From Chloroflexota bacterium (GTDB lineage Bacteria; Chloroflexota; Ktedonobacteria; Ktedonobacterales; Ktedonobacteraceae), in the NCBI GenBank assembly GCA_005879655.1, contig VBJK01000125.1, positions 10,505 through 23,147 of the forward strand: a DNA stretch of 12,643 nt, given 5' to 3'. The notes below the pieces were generated by a model that saw only the letters and a list, made by a program, of their open reading frames with translations, was not told the origin of the DNA and searched no databases. Positions 4,443-11,929 of this stretch are shown in pieces; positions within the stretch are counted from its first letter, which is position 1, and every line of letters starts with the position of its first letter. The position numbers and the translations under genes were made by a program.

Positions 4443-7400
4443 ATGCACCAATTTCTTGACGCGCTCGCCCAGCGCATACTTATTTACGATGGAGCCATGG
4501 GCACCAATATTCAACGCTATAACCTCACAGCAGAAGACTACGGTGGCCAGAGAACTGAAGGCTGTAACGAATATTTGCTGCTTACTAAGCCACAGGTTAT
4601 TGAAGAAATTCATACTGGCTTCCTTGACGTTGGCTGCGATGTCATCGAGACGGACTCATTCACCGCCAGTCGCCATAAGCTCGATGAATACGGGCTTGCT
4701 CATCTTACACGCGACATTAACCTTACAGCTGCACGTCTTGCACGTAGCCTCGCTGACCGCTACACCACACCCGAACAGCCACGTTTCGTAGCTGGCTCGA
4801 TCGGCCCCACCGGTATGCTCCCTTCGTCTGATGATCCTTTGTTGAGTAATATCACGTATCAACAGCTGGTAGCAATCTTCCGCGAACAGGCCACATACCT
4901 GCTCGAAGGTGGCGTGGATGTCTTGTTAATCGAGACTAGCCAGGATATTTTGGAGGTGCGCGCCGCCATTACAGGTCTGCGCCGTGCCATGCAGGATGTC
5001 GGACGCACTGTCCCTATTCAGGCACAGGTCTCGCTTGATACCAGTGGGCGTATGCTGCTGGGGACCGATATTGCCGCCGTTATGTATACGCTTGTCGCGC
5101 TACGCGTTGATATCGTGGGCCTGAACTGCTCCACGGGTCCAGAACATATGCGCGAACCCGTGCGCTTCCTGGCCGAAAACTGTCCACTCCCCATCTCAAC
5201 CATCCCCAACGCGGGCATTCCCCTCAATGTCAATGGCCAGGCCAGCTATCCACTGGAACCAGCCCCAATGGCCGCAGCACTCTACGATTTCGTTACAGAA
5301 TTTGGCGTCAATATCATTGGCGGCTGTTGTGGCAGTAGCCACGAACATATGCGTGCGATCGTCAATGCTTGCCGTCATGCACCCCGCAAAGCACGCCCTA
5401 TCGCCGATCAGCATCTGTCTCACAAAGACTATAAGAAGATCATCCCATCCTTTGTCACTAGCGGCATCCGTGCCACCTCCATGCAGCAAGACCCACCACC
5501 GTTGCTCGTTGGTGAGCGCGTCAATTCGACGGGTAGCCGCAAAGCCAAACAGGCACTACTAGCCGATGACTATGATACGTTACTTGCAATTGCGCGCGAA
5601 CAGGTCGAAGGTGGTGCCCATGTGCTGGATATGCAGGTCGCGCTGACCGAACGCACCGATGAAGCTGAACAGATGAGCAAGCTTACCAAAAAGCTCTCTA
5701 TGGGTATCGATGCGCCACTGGTGATCGACTCGACGGAGGCAAACGTCATCCATGCGGCACTAGAGATCTGTCCCGGACGTGCCATTATCAACTCGATCAA
5801 TAAGGAGACGGGCCGCCAACGTATTGAGAGCATCCTGCCCATGGCGATCGAACATGGGTCCGCAGTGGTCGCACTTACCATTGACGAGATCGGGATGGGG
5901 AAGACACTTGAGCGCAAGGTTGAGATCGCCCATAAAATTTACGATATCTGTGTCCACGAGTACGACTTACCACCCAATGCTCTGATCTTCGATCCGCTTA
6001 CCTTCCCGATCACCACCGGCCAGGAAGAGTTGCAGACGGCGGGCATAGAAACCATCGAAGCTATTAAACGCATCAAGCAAGAGCTACCCGGAGTCATGAC
6101 CATTCTGGGCGTGAGCAATGTCTCATTCGGTCTGAAGCAACATGCACGTGCAGTGCTCAACAGCGTATTCCTCTATCACGCCGTCAAGGCAGGTCTGGAT
6201 ATGGCGATTGTCAATCCCACGCATATTAAGCCATACGCCGAAATTGATACGGAACAACGCCAGCTGGCCGAAGATTTGATCTTCAACAAACCCGATGCGT
6301 TACCTCGCTATATCGCTTACTTTGAAGAGCATGGTCTCCAAAAGAGTGAGAACGCTGCGAAGGTGGACCCAACCGAAGGGATGAATGCCGCAGAACGTAT
6401 CCACTGGCAGGTTCTGCACCGTCGCAAGGAAGGGCTTGAACCTCTGATTGACGAGGTCATACAGGAGCGTGCCACTGCACAACAAATCACGACTGGCGAC
6501 GCGGCGGTCAATGTGCTCAATACCGTCCTGTTGCCCGCCATGAAGGATGTCGGCGACCGCTTCGGAGCTGGCGAATTGATCCTGCCATTCGTGCTACAAT
6601 CCGCCGAGGTGATGAAGCGAGCAGTAGCCCATCTGGAAAACTACCTGGAGAAAAAAGAAGGCTATACAAAAGGTAAAGTGGTGCTGGCTACCGTCTTTGG
6701 TGATGTACACGACATTGGCAAGAACCTCGTGAATACTATCCTGAGCAACAATGGCTACACCGTCTATGATCTCGGCAAACAGGTACCCCTGAATACTATT
6801 CTGGATAAAGCGATCGAGGTCAAGGCAGATGCCATCGGTCTCTCAGCCTTGCTGGTCAGTACATCGAAGCAGATGCCACTCTGTGTCAAAGAGTTGCATA
6901 AACGCGGCTTGCAATTTCCGGTAATTATTGGTGGCGCTGCTATCAATCGTTCATTCGGGCGACGTATCCTTTTCGTCGATGAACAAGCCCCCAACTCTAC
7001 ACCACAGGCATACGATCCCGGTGTCTTTTATGCCCGTGATGCCTTTGAAGGCTTAGACATCATCGATAAACTCACGAACTCGGCAGAGGAGCACCGGGAG
7101 TTTGTCCAGCGCATCAAACAAGAGGCATTGCAGGAACGTTTGCGTAAAGCAACGACTACGCAGGATACGGCGGCAGTGGCAGAGGAGGATACTACTCCTT
7201 CCAGTAGCATTGGACCTGCGCTCTCTATTCCTACACCTCCCTTCTGGGGACCGCGTATGCTGGAACGCATTGGTCTGGAACAAGTCGCCGCATGTATGGA
7301 TTTTAAGACGCTATATCGCCTGCACTGGGGAGGTAAGAAGCACGGTGCAGACTTTGAACGCCTGGTTGAGCAAGAGTTTCAGCCACGCCTGGAACGTATG

Positions 7401-8024
7401 CTACGCGAGGCTCGCCAGCAACGCTACCTGCACCCGAAAGTATCCTATGGCTATTATCCCTGTCAATCCAGCGGCAACGATATTATCATCTACGATCCAC
7501 AACCCTTTCAGGATGGACATACTAAGACACTGCGCGAAATCTCCCGCTTCCACTGCCCACGCCAGAGAGAACGCGAACGCCTCTGCCTTGCCGATTACTT
7601 CGCCTCGGTAAGTAGTGGTAAGGTTGATGTGCTCGCCTTGCAAGTAGTCACGGTGGGTGAAGCCGCCAGCGCATTGATTAACCAGCTGCAACAAGCGGGG
7701 AACTATTCAGAGGCGTACTTTGTGCATGGTTTCGCCGTTGAGATGGCTGAAGGACTGGCTGAATATACTAACCGTGTTGTACGCCAGGAACTCGGCCTGG
7801 ATGCCTCGCGTGCTCGTCGTTATAGCTGGGGGTATCCAGCCATTCCAGATCTGACGGATCATGAGAAGCTCTTCAAAATACTGCCCGTGCGTAGCACCAT
7901 TGGCGTAGAGCTTACCGAATCTTACCAGCTGGTTCCTGAGCAATCGACCGCAGCTATCGTTGTGCATCATCAGCAGTCATCGTACTTTGCGGTACGTGGT
8001 GCTGCTGAGATTGCTAGCGTGTAA
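4443..8024 (+). CDS. metH: Cobalamin-dependent methionine synthase MetH
   Basis: This 1193-aa enzyme transfers a methyl group from 5-methyltetrahydrofolate through cobalamin to homocysteine, giving methionine and tetrahydrofolate. All four modules of full-length MetH are visible. The homocysteine-binding barrel (about 1-315) has zinc cysteines Cys229 (GLNCSTG) and Cys295/Cys296 (GGCCGSS). The pterin-binding barrel (about 350-610) begins LLVGERVNSTGSRKAK. The cobalamin cap (about 645-740) precedes the B12-binding Rossmann domain (about 745-875) with DVHDIG at 754-759, where His756 is the lower cobalt ligand, plus SALL (801-804) and VIIGGAA (827-833). After a low-complexity linker (about 895-930) comes the S-adenosylmethionine reactivation domain with RYSWGYPAIPD (1126-1136) and a GVELTES-to-STAAIVVHH tail. 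The length is close to the 1227 aa of E. coli MetH. The Shine-Dalgarno AGAGGGGG at 4431-4438 supports ATG 4443. The 136-nt upstream gap shows no recognisable SAM or cobalamin riboswitch. Confidence 0.97.
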   Translation: MHQFLDALAQRILIYDGAMGTNIQRYNLTAEDYGGQRTEGCNEYLLLTKPQVIEEIHTGFLDVGCDVIETDSFTASRHKLDEYGLAHLTRDINLTAARLARSLADRYTTPEQPRFVAGSIGPTGMLPSSDDPLLSNITYQQLVAIFREQATYLLEGGVDVLLIETSQDILEVRAAITGLRRAMQDVGRTVPIQAQVSLDTSGRMLLGTDIAAVMYTLVALRVDIVGLNCSTGPEHMREPVRFLAENCPLPISTIPNAGIPLNVNGQASYPLEPAPMAAALYDFVTEFGVNIIGGCCGSSHEHMRAIVNACRHAPRKARPIADQHLSHKDYKKIIPSFVTSGIRATSMQQDPPPLLVGERVNSTGSRKAKQALLADDYDTLLAIAREQVEGGAHVLDMQVALTERTDEAEQMSKLTKKLSMGIDAPLVIDSTEANVIHAALEICPGRAIINSINKETGRQRIESILPMAIEHGSAVVALTIDEIGMGKTLERKVEIAHKIYDICVHEYDLPPNALIFDPLTFPITTGQEELQTAGIETIEAIKRIKQELPGVMTILGVSNVSFGLKQHARAVLNSVFLYHAVKAGLDMAIVNPTHIKPYAEIDTEQRQLAEDLIFNKPDALPRYIAYFEEHGLQKSENAAKVDPTEGMNAAERIHWQVLHRRKEGLEPLIDEVIQERATAQQITTGDAAVNVLNTVLLPAMKDVGDRFGAGELILPFVLQSAEVMKRAVAHLENYLEKKEGYTKGKVVLATVFGDVHDIGKNLVNTILSNNGYTVYDLGKQVPLNTILDKAIEVKADAIGLSALLVSTSKQMPLCVKELHKRGLQFPVIIGGAAINRSFGRRILFVDEQAPNSTPQAYDPGVFYARDAFEGLDIIDKLTNSAEEHREFVQRIKQEALQERLRKATTTQDTAAVAEEDTTPSSSIGPALSIPTPPFWGPRMLERIGLEQVAACMDFKTLYRLHWGGKKHGADFERLVEQEFQPRLERMLREARQQRYLHPKVSYGYYPCQSSGNDIIIYDPQPFQDGHTKTLREISRFHCPRQRERERLCLADYFASVSSGKVDVLALQVVTVGEAASALINQLQQAGNYSEAYFVHGFAVEMAEGLAEYTNRVVRQELGLDASRARRYSWGYPAIPDLTDHEKLFKILPVRSTIGVELTESYQLVPEQSTAAIVVHHQQSSYFAVRGAAEIASV

Positions 8025-8040
8025 GCAACTGCTGTAAGTT

Positions 8041-8100
8041 AAGCGGGGGTCCAGGGGGCGAAGCCACCCCGGCGGGGTGTGGGGTGTCCCCAAATACCCC
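8041..8100. repeat. G-rich dispersed repeat, copy 1
   Basis: This 60-bp segment aligns without gaps to 10231-10290, with 49 of 60 positions identical by eye. The shared core is GGGGGTCCAGGGGGCGAAGC, followed by CACCC, further G-runs and GTCCCCAAAT. GGC-GAA-GCC with flanking G/C runs can form a hairpin, and four runs of at least four G make a G-quadruplex conceivable. Both copies lie just after a plus-strand gene, here 17 bp past the metH stop. A role as a 3' structure or mobile REP-like unit is inference. Confidence 0.75.
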
Positions 8101-8112
8101 TTTTCTTCCCTT

Positions 8113-8210
8113 CCGCCGCCGGAGGCGGCAAGCACAAGGAAGCACAGAGGTTGCCCTCTGCTTAACGCGCATGCCTATGGGCAATCCCTTGTGCTTGCCC
8201 TGGGCGGCGG
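8113..8210. repeat. Large inverted repeat with cloverleaf-like folding
   Basis: The outer arms CCGCCGCC (8113-8120) and GGCGGCGG (8203-8210), and the inner arms GGCAAGCACAAGG (8127-8139) and CCTTGTGCTTGCC (8187-8199), are perfect complements separated by a 6/3-nt internal loop. The enclosed segment holds two smaller hairpins: AGAGG/CCTCT near 8146-8159 and TGCC/GGCA near 8172-8183. The left side can alternatively fold as GCCGCC-GGA-GGCGGC (8115-8129). No ORF or tRNA features fit. It is probably a REP/MITE-like palindromic element or a transcript-end structure; it lies between metH and the convergent gene at 8273. Confidence 0.7.
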
Positions 8211-8272
8211 TGGGCCTTATTTGACCACTCTTGTCCCTTGTGGTTGTTGCTCTGCGGCGGGGTAGGGCTATT

Positions 8273-8695
8273 CTATTTTGTCTCAGGATCAGCGCCTTCT
8301 ATACGGTGGATAGTGGAAACGACTCCCCGCACATTCTTTTCAATGACTTCTTGTCCGTGCGCATAATAAAAGCCCTTATTATAGAGGCCATTGAAGTCGA
8401 TAACTCTTATTTCTAGCAGCTCTCCTTCGAGTAGCTCCACATAGGTTGTTGCCCCTCGTTCGTGAAGAGTGAATGGAACCTCTCTTGCAGTGCTGTTGCG
8501 GTAAGTATTCTGGCCCGTAACCCTCACAGAGAGATACGCGGATGCGGTTGGGTAGGTGATACTACACGCAATCTCATAGAGATAGGAAGCTGATTCACGT
8601 ACTCGTCCCCGCTGAGTACATTCATAGCAGATACAGACCGCTGGATTGCTGGATTGGCCCTCAGAGAACTGGGTATCATCTATTGATGGTGACAT
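8273..8695 (-). CDS. Hypothetical protein, 140 aa
   Basis: I do not recognise this family. The protein starts MSPSIDDTQFSEGQSS and has a cysteine-rich spot CICYEC (residues 21-26), plus Cys44. The centre is rich in beta-type residues (YLSVRVTGQNTYRN, then VPFTLHERGATTYVELLEGELLEIRVIDF), followed by a C-terminal NKGFYYAHGQEVIEKNVRGVVSTIHRIEG. There is no signal peptide or membrane segment. The composition looks like a real beta-rich soluble protein rather than a shadow frame, and no competing frame of comparable quality exists here. The Cys cluster might bind metal, but too few ligands are visible to claim a zinc finger. Only a weak purine stretch (AAAGTGAG on the minus strand) precedes ATG 8695. 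It is convergent with metH and divergent from the lipoprotein at 9462. Confidence 0.6.
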   Translation of the reverse strand: MSPSIDDTQFSEGQSSNPAVCICYECTQRGRVRESASYLYEIACSITYPTASAYLSVRVTGQNTYRNSTAREVPFTLHERGATTYVELLEGELLEIRVIDFNGLYNKGFYYAHGQEVIEKNVRGVVSTIHRIEGADPETK

Positions 8696-9348
8696 TAAAA
8701 ATGCTCACTTTCTTTGGGTAATACACGTGGGAACTACCTTACGCTTAGAAAGATATCTTGCTCAAAATGAGTATGGTACGCAGTGGGAAAAGAAGATGCA
8801 TACAATCCTGTGAGCTATCAGCTACCTCCAAAAGTGGCTCTACCTCATCTCTGTCATGCATCCCAGAAGGCATATCAGCTTCATTGCAAGTACTACTACA
8901 AGTATAGCATAAAATTAGGGGAATTGACTGAAAAAAAATGATAAAATATATCAGACATAATGGACGAAATCACATTTTTAGAGAAAAACAATCTCTGTAC
9001 TCTGCTTCAACCTCCACTTGGAACGCTATCCCTACCCATTTCCCTATAAGACCCTTGCTCTCCATAACACCACATGATACAATATTACAGCTAAATGAAT
9101 ATGAGATATATTAAAAGACTCACATATGAGACGCGACACTCTTGAGTATCCGATAAAACGGATTTACGCCACGTTTGTCTATAATGTTCACGTTTAATGA
9201 TGCGAGCTTCAGGCTACCTCTTGACGCTTCAGACCAGAGTCAGACAGGAGACGTTGCCCTCTCGTTCAGGTGACAGCACAGCACTCCCCTGCCAAAAATC
9301 AGCACAAGATTTATGAGCCTGAGACAGCTCATGTTATATTAGTTACGC
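8696..9348. other. Long AT-rich intergenic region without a convincing gene
   Basis: Between the minus-strand hypothetical gene and the lipoprotein I see no credible ORF. A 58-codon frame from ATG 8938 has no ribosome binding site and an unconvincing composition. Minor features are the 10-bp palindrome AAGATATCTT (8750-8759), an ATCCG/CGGAT hairpin (9148-9163), an isolated TATAAT (9180-9185) with no -35, and the hairpin ATGAGC/GCTCAT (9313-9332). It presumably holds the promoter of the divergent gene at 8695 and may contain decayed sequence. Confidence 0.5.
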
Positions 9349-9416
9349 ATGGTTCAACTGGACTTGACAATCTTACGCGTGCTCTGAGCATAAGCTTTCG
9401 AGCTTAGTCGAACCAT
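9349..9416 (+). promoter_or_regulatory. Structured promoter/leader region of the 9462 lipoprotein
   Basis: A consensus -35 TTGACA lies at 9364-9369, with a weak CATAAG about 19 bp downstream. Around it, ATGGTTCAACT (9349-9359) and AGTCGAACCAT (9406-9416) are 11-nt inverted arms with one mismatch. Inside them, TAAGCT-TTCG-AGCTTA (9391-9406) is a perfect hairpin with a UUCG tetraloop. This could be an operator, or a leader RNA structure if transcription starts upstream. The two readings cannot be separated from sequence alone. Confidence 0.4.
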
Positions 9417-9461
9417 ACCTATTAGCATATGACACTATTACTGTAAGGAAGGAAAGTCCTT

Positions 9462-10205
9462 ATGTTTCGTCGAACTTGCATTCTTCTATTTACTATGCTG
9501 GCCATACTCTTGATGCTTGCTGCATGTGGGGGAGCATCAACAACTCCAGCAGTCAAAAGCACTGTCACCCCTACCTATGCGCCAGATCTCAACCCAGCTA
9601 ATTTCGTGGCTACGATTACCAATCCATATCTGCCTCTAAAACCCGGCACGACCTTCATCTCTGAGGGGACAGTAGATGGCGTAAAAGTGCATAGGGAGGT
9701 GACTGTCACCTCTGACACAAAGGTGATCGATCGAGCTACCTGTATTGCCGTTAAGCAGAAGGTCTGGTCCAACGGCAAACTAGCTGAGGAGACGACAAAT
9801 TGGTATGCTCAGGATCAAGATCAGACTGTCTGGCACCTGGGAGCAGAGGTGAAAGCCTATCAGAAAGGCGTAACCAGTACTCAGGGTTCCTGGGAGGCTG
9901 GCGTGAATGGTGCCACACCGGGGATTACCATGCCAGGAAAACCAACACGAGACGTTTCCTACTACACAGAGTATCTCAAAGGAGAGACTGAGGATATGGA
10001 TCAGGTCGTGAGTTTAACAGAAGCGGTCACAATTCCCTATGGCTCATTCAGCAAGGTAATAAAGATAAAAGAATCGTCCCAGCTCACACCTGGTGTCATT
10101 AAATACAAGTATTATGCTCAGAATGTCGGCCTGATTTTGACTACCATCGAGGGCAAGACGGGCCAGGAAAAATTGCTAAAAGTGACAACAGGGAATGCTG
10201 GCTAG
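9462..10205 (+). CDS. Secreted lipoprotein of unknown function (conserved NPYLPLKPGT family)
   Basis: This 247-aa protein has a clear lipoprotein signal: basic MFRRT, a hydrophobic run (6-19) and lipobox LAAC with Cys22, followed by a GGASTTP linker. The mature part begins NPANFVATITNPYLPLKPGTTF and continues through EVTVTSDTKVIDRATCIAVKQKVWSNGKLAEETTNWYAQDQDQTVWHLG (about 79-127), GSWEAGVNGATPGITMPGKP and YYAQNVGLI. I recognise this pattern from conserved hypothetical proteins of several bacterial phyla, but their function is not known to me. It resembles an extracellular beta-rich domain with no catalytic motif I can name. AAGGAAGGA at 9445-9453 is the ribosome binding site. Its 3' half can pair with TCCTT (9457-9461), which could dampen translation. 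The TAG stop lies inside the left arm of the repeat element at 10201-10324. Confidence 0.82.
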   Translation: MFRRTCILLFTMLAILLMLAACGGASTTPAVKSTVTPTYAPDLNPANFVATITNPYLPLKPGTTFISEGTVDGVKVHREVTVTSDTKVIDRATCIAVKQKVWSNGKLAEETTNWYAQDQDQTVWHLGAEVKAYQKGVTSTQGSWEAGVNGATPGITMPGKPTRDVSYYTEYLKGETEDMDQVVSLTEAVTIPYGSFSKVIKIKESSQLTPGVIKYKYYAQNVGLILTTIEGKTGQEKLLKVTTGNAG

Positions 10206-10324
10206 TGCAAAAACACAAGAGCCAATAGGGATTTGGGGGTCCAGGGGGCGAAGCCACCCTAGGGGGGTTTGGGGGGTCCCCAAATTTTCCCATTCCCCAA
10301 AACGTTTTGGGATTGTGCACTAGC
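10201..10324. repeat. 124-bp palindromic element with 9-bp terminal inverted repeats, containing G-rich repeat copy 2
   Basis: GCTAGTGCA (10201-10209) and TGCACTAGC (10316-10324) are perfect inverted ends. Inside them are ATTTGGGG (10231-10238) with CCCCAAAT (10278-10285), which enclose the second copy of the G-rich repeat (10231-10290), and the 16-bp perfect palindrome CCCAAAACGTTTTGGG (10296-10311). The left arm contains the lipoprotein stop codon. No target duplication is evident. It lies between convergent genes and could end transcription from either side, or be a small mobile palindrome. Confidence 0.65.
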
Positions 10325-10364
10325 ATACGAGGGACAAGAACCTCGCGTAGACATACACGATAAT

Positions 10365-10448
10365 AATCAAGGGAGAACCACGGATAATCTGCCTCCCTGA
10401 TTGCTCATCTAGGGGGGCGATACTCATGTACAATGAAGCTAAGCCCCC
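10365..10448. other. Hairpins in the 3' gap between convergent genes
   Basis: AATCA-A-GGGAG (10365-10375) pairs with CTCCCTGATT (10393-10402), 10 bp with one bulge. GGGGGC (10413-10418) pairs with GCCCCC (10443-10448) around a 24-nt loop. They lie just past the end of the minus-strand menA-like gene and may act as its terminator, but neither is followed by a T-run. Confidence 0.35.
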
Positions 10449-10470
10449 AACGCGCCTCTCACCAACGAAG

Positions 10471-11358
10471 CTACACCCTCACAAAAGTTGCCACAACCAC
10501 TGCCAATGTCAAGATCACACCAAATTGAAAATGTAGCAACGCCGTTCGCTTGATACCAACGACATACGCCTTCCGTTCCGTCGCCGTTAAAATCGCGCGC
10601 ACATTGCTAAATGCTAACGGGAATGTGATCCAGACTGCAAGGCTATAGATTGGCAATAAGCTTGACAATGCAAAAACTGTCACCGCCAGATAGCTACCCA
10701 CCAGCAGAACCGTATGGAAACGTTGCCCAAACTTCAAGCCAAAACGGACTGGTAGCGTCCTCTTGTTAACTGCCAGGTCGTCTTGGTAATCGCGCACATT
10801 ATTCATATTGAGAATCGCCGTCACTAACAGACCCACAGGCACACTCGCCGCGAATGCTCGCCATGACCACTGCGGTATCTGCACATAATACGCCCCCCAC
10901 GTCATTAAAAATCCCATAGCGATATACACAAGTACATCCCCCAGACCACGGCTGGCAAATTTAAATGGTTTCGCACTATAGAAGTACGCAATAGCCATAC
11001 CCGCCAAACCAAACAGTATAATCACCAGCCCAACTTGCCAGATTAAGATCAGTCCCAGCAGCACTGCAATCCCGAAACTGATCAGTCCTCCACTGAGTAC
11101 CTGCATGGTCGTCATCTCTTTGCGGAAAATCACCGTTGAAGCACCCAATGACCCCTCATGGTCTAATCCATAACGATAATCGAAGTATTCATTAAAGTAG
11201 TTGGTGCCGATTTGTAAGAAGAGACATGCAAAGAGTGTAATAAGAAAAATGGTTATATGAAATGATCCTTCATACCCTGCTAGCGCGGTTCCCACCAGCA
11301 CCGGACTTAGCGATGCCGTCAATGTAAAGGGCCGACTTGTCTTTATCCAAGCGTTCAT
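10471..11358 (-). CDS. menA: UbiA-family prenyltransferase, MenA-like (1,4-dihydroxy-2-naphthoate polyprenyltransferase)
   Basis: This 295-aa integral membrane protein has about eight or nine hydrophobic helices. It carries both Asp-rich motifs of the UbiA superfamily: NYFNEYFDYRYGLD (53-66, with Asn56, Asp60 and Asp66) and NNVRDYQDDLAVNKRTLPVRFG (186-207, with Asp190, Asp193 and Asp194). These bind magnesium and the prenyl diphosphate. The N-terminus WIKTSRPFTLTASLSPVLVGTALA and the second motif followed by a K-TL-VRFG pattern match MenA, which attaches the isoprenoid chain to 1,4-dihydroxy-2-naphthoate to make demethylmenaquinone in the cytoplasmic membrane. Other UbiA enzymes cannot be fully excluded without neighbouring men genes, none of which are in the window. 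GGGAGGAA (complement of 11364-11371) ends 5 nt before ATG 11358 and supports the start. Confidence 0.85.
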   Translation of the reverse strand: MNAWIKTSRPFTLTASLSPVLVGTALAGYEGSFHITIFLITLFACLFLQIGTNYFNEYFDYRYGLDHEGSLGASTVIFRKEMTTMQVLSGGLISFGIAVLLGLILIWQVGLVIILFGLAGMAIAYFYSAKPFKFASRGLGDVLVYIAMGFLMTWGAYYVQIPQWSWRAFAASVPVGLLVTAILNMNNVRDYQDDLAVNKRTLPVRFGLKFGQRFHTVLLVGSYLAVTVFALSSLLPIYSLAVWITFPLAFSNVRAILTATERKAYVVGIKRTALLHFQFGVILTLAVVVATFVRV

Positions 11359-11421
11359 GATGATTCCTCCCTGTCTCTCTTACTCAAAATGATAAAACTT
11401 TGCTCGTACAAAGTCAAAGCT

Positions 11422-11459
11422 AGAGTTCTTTCTGTATGTGGACAGAACTCTTTTCTTTC
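11422..11459 (+). terminator. Rho-independent terminator-like hairpin upstream of the small membrane protein gene
   Basis: AGAGTTCT (11422-11429) pairs perfectly with AGAACTCT (11444-11451) around a 14-nt loop, followed by TTTCTTTC. The stem plus T-rich tail fits a plus-strand terminator. It lies between divergent genes, so it would act on a leader transcript or a short RNA starting around 11360-11420. A protein-binding palindrome is the alternative. Confidence 0.45.
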
Positions 11460-11589
11460 AGTTGAGTCCAATTTTAGGGAACCGCAAACGTGATTACTCA
11501 TAGAGATTGTACCAAGCACGCTCAGCAATGTCCAAGTTCTCTATACCAGAAATAGCTTGAGACCCAAGAGGTAGAAAGGATCACTATTC

Positions 11590-11832
11590 ATGGCAGACAT
11601 AAAAATTGCCCCTGATACTGTGACATCGACACCAAAAAAAGTACAGGAGCAATACTTTCGCATTACAGATCAAGTGCCAGAAGAGGTCTGGTATTGGGCT
11701 GCTATTGGCTCTATCATCACTTCTGCATGGCTTTTCGCCTCGGACAGACGTGATTGGAGCCTCTTCGTAGGCCAGTGGCCCCCAACCTTCTTACTCTTCG
11801 GGCTGTTCCATAAATTACTCAAACGGCAGTAA
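11590..11832 (+). CDS. Small membrane protein of unknown function, 80 aa
   Basis: The protein has a charged N-terminus (residues 1-30), a hydrophobic segment VWYWAAIGSIITSAWLF (33-49), a short charged turn SDRRDW (51-56) and a second hydrophobic segment (about 57-75) PTFLLFGLFHKLL ending KRQ. This predicts two membrane helices in a hairpin with both ends probably in the cytoplasm. I recognise no named family; the layout is common in small Chloroflexota and cyanobacterial membrane proteins. AGAAAGGA (11573-11580) precedes the ATG by 9 nt, which makes expression likely. It is divergent from menA and convergent with the copper ATPase gene. Confidence 0.72.
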   Translation: MADIKIAPDTVTSTPKKVQEQYFRITDQVPEEVWYWAAIGSIITSAWLFASDRRDWSLFVGQWPPTFLLFGLFHKLLKRQ

Positions 11833-11882
11833 TAGAAAAAACGAGCGAGAGATCCTCTTCCAGTAGACACGCGTAACTACTC

Positions 11883-11919
11883 AGCGGGCAGGGCACCCAT
11901 AAAGGATACCTTGCCCGCT
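11883..11919. terminator. Probable bidirectional terminator hairpin
   Basis: AGCGGGCAGGG (11883-11893) pairs with CCTTGCCCGCT (11909-11919) over 11 bp with one G-U, around a 15-nt loop. It sits in the 97-nt gap between two convergent genes and ends 10 nt before the stop of the minus-strand ATPase gene. The plus-strand tail CGTCTTTG is only weakly T-rich. The position and GC-rich stem suggest transcription termination from both sides. Confidence 0.6.
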
Positions 11920-11929
11920 CGTCTTTGTA

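Noticed and set aside
5227..5562. Overlapping ORFs on both strands inside metH
   Set aside because: They are shadows of the GC-rich metH coding frame; none shows a known domain or ribosome binding site.
8938..9114. A 58-codon ORF in the long gap
   Set aside because: It has no ribosome binding site and no recognisable sequence features, and its composition looks like translated noncoding DNA.
9349..9416. A tRNA-like structure (arms ATGGTTC/GAACCAT)
   Set aside because: There is no acceptor/anticodon/T-loop layout. The arms are one pair with a single inner hairpin.
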